Assembly (NCBI GenBank): GCA_014529385.2
Contig: CM043964.1
Location: 5,165,997-5,229,996 of the forward strand
DNA length: 64,000 bases
Direction of reading: 5' to 3'
Origin: Adiantum capillus-veneris
Lineage: Eukaryota > Streptophyta > Polypodiopsida > Polypodiales > Pteridaceae
Under the pieces are notes generated by a model. That model did not search any database, was not told the origin of the DNA, and worked only from the letters and a program-made list of their open reading frames with translations. Positions within the stretch are counted from its first letter, which is position 1, and each line of letters starts with the position of its first letter. Made by a program: the position numbers and the translations under genes. Positions 64,000-64,000 of this stretch are shown here, piece after piece.

Positions 64000-64000
64000 C

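Larger units (their letters stand above)
62410..64000 (-). mobile_element. 3' part of a family 1 LTR retrotransposon, minus strand
   Basis: A minus-strand LTR (62410-63553), polypurine tract and part of the internal region, running off the right edge. About 75 bp of internal sequence next to the LTR (63554-63630) is shared with the nested gag-protease element. Beyond that the internal sequence is unrelated to either of the other family members here. Confidence 0.8.

Overview
The window looks like intergenic DNA of a large, repeat-rich vascular plant genome. The evidence is plant-type Ty3/gypsy and Ty1/copia LTR retrotransposons, CACTA (En/Spm) transposons with TNP2-like and Transposase_24-like genes, a LINE, and one intact intron-containing BAHD acyltransferase gene. 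Very long (GA)n, (CT)n and (GT)n tracts and a DUF7869-type gene make a fern or lycophyte my best guess, but this is inference. No bacterial, organellar or rRNA sequence was seen, and no convincing tRNA gene.

Layout. 1-3072: the 3' part of a Ty3/gypsy element (RNase H, integrase, polypurine tract, 3' LTR). 3073-9098: simple-sequence-rich spacer without a recognisable gene. 9099-20264: a complete but decayed Ty1/copia element on the minus strand with a perfect 5-bp target duplication (GAGAT). Nested in its integrase/RT region is a young element at 11220-16908 that carries only gag and protease between near-identical LTRs. 20628-21810: a tandem array of about 350-370 bp units. 22190-22760: MITE-like and SINE-like pieces. 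23227-24833: the BAHD gene, the only gene that looks intact and cellular. 26486-39697: a proposed CACTA element holding a decayed minus-strand TNP2, a plus-strand Transposase_24 gene and a nested LINE. 39698-46100: mostly unassigned, with a decayed copia-like 5' LTR, primer site and gag, and an unidentified ORF. 46115-56233: a DUF7869 gene split by a second CACTA element at 47797-55176. 56234-62409: unassigned DNA with a duplicated block and a long (CT)n. 62410-64000: a minus-strand 3' LTR of the same family as the first element, preceded by an unidentified ORF.

How the parts relate. The LTR family at 1905-3072, 11220-12360, 15781-16908 and 62410-63553 appears with three different internal contents: pol, gag-protease only, and an unknown ORF. 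The gag-protease element could supply Gag but no reverse transcriptase or integrase, so it probably depends on relatives such as the first element. Insertion order can be read: the copia element is older (LTRs visibly diverged, coding region broken) and the gag-protease element landed in it later. The second CACTA element interrupts the DUF7869 reading frame exactly at a 3-bp duplication. Between its two transposase genes it carries a foldback of about 260 bp with arms about 87% identical, the structure in the window most likely to make small RNA.
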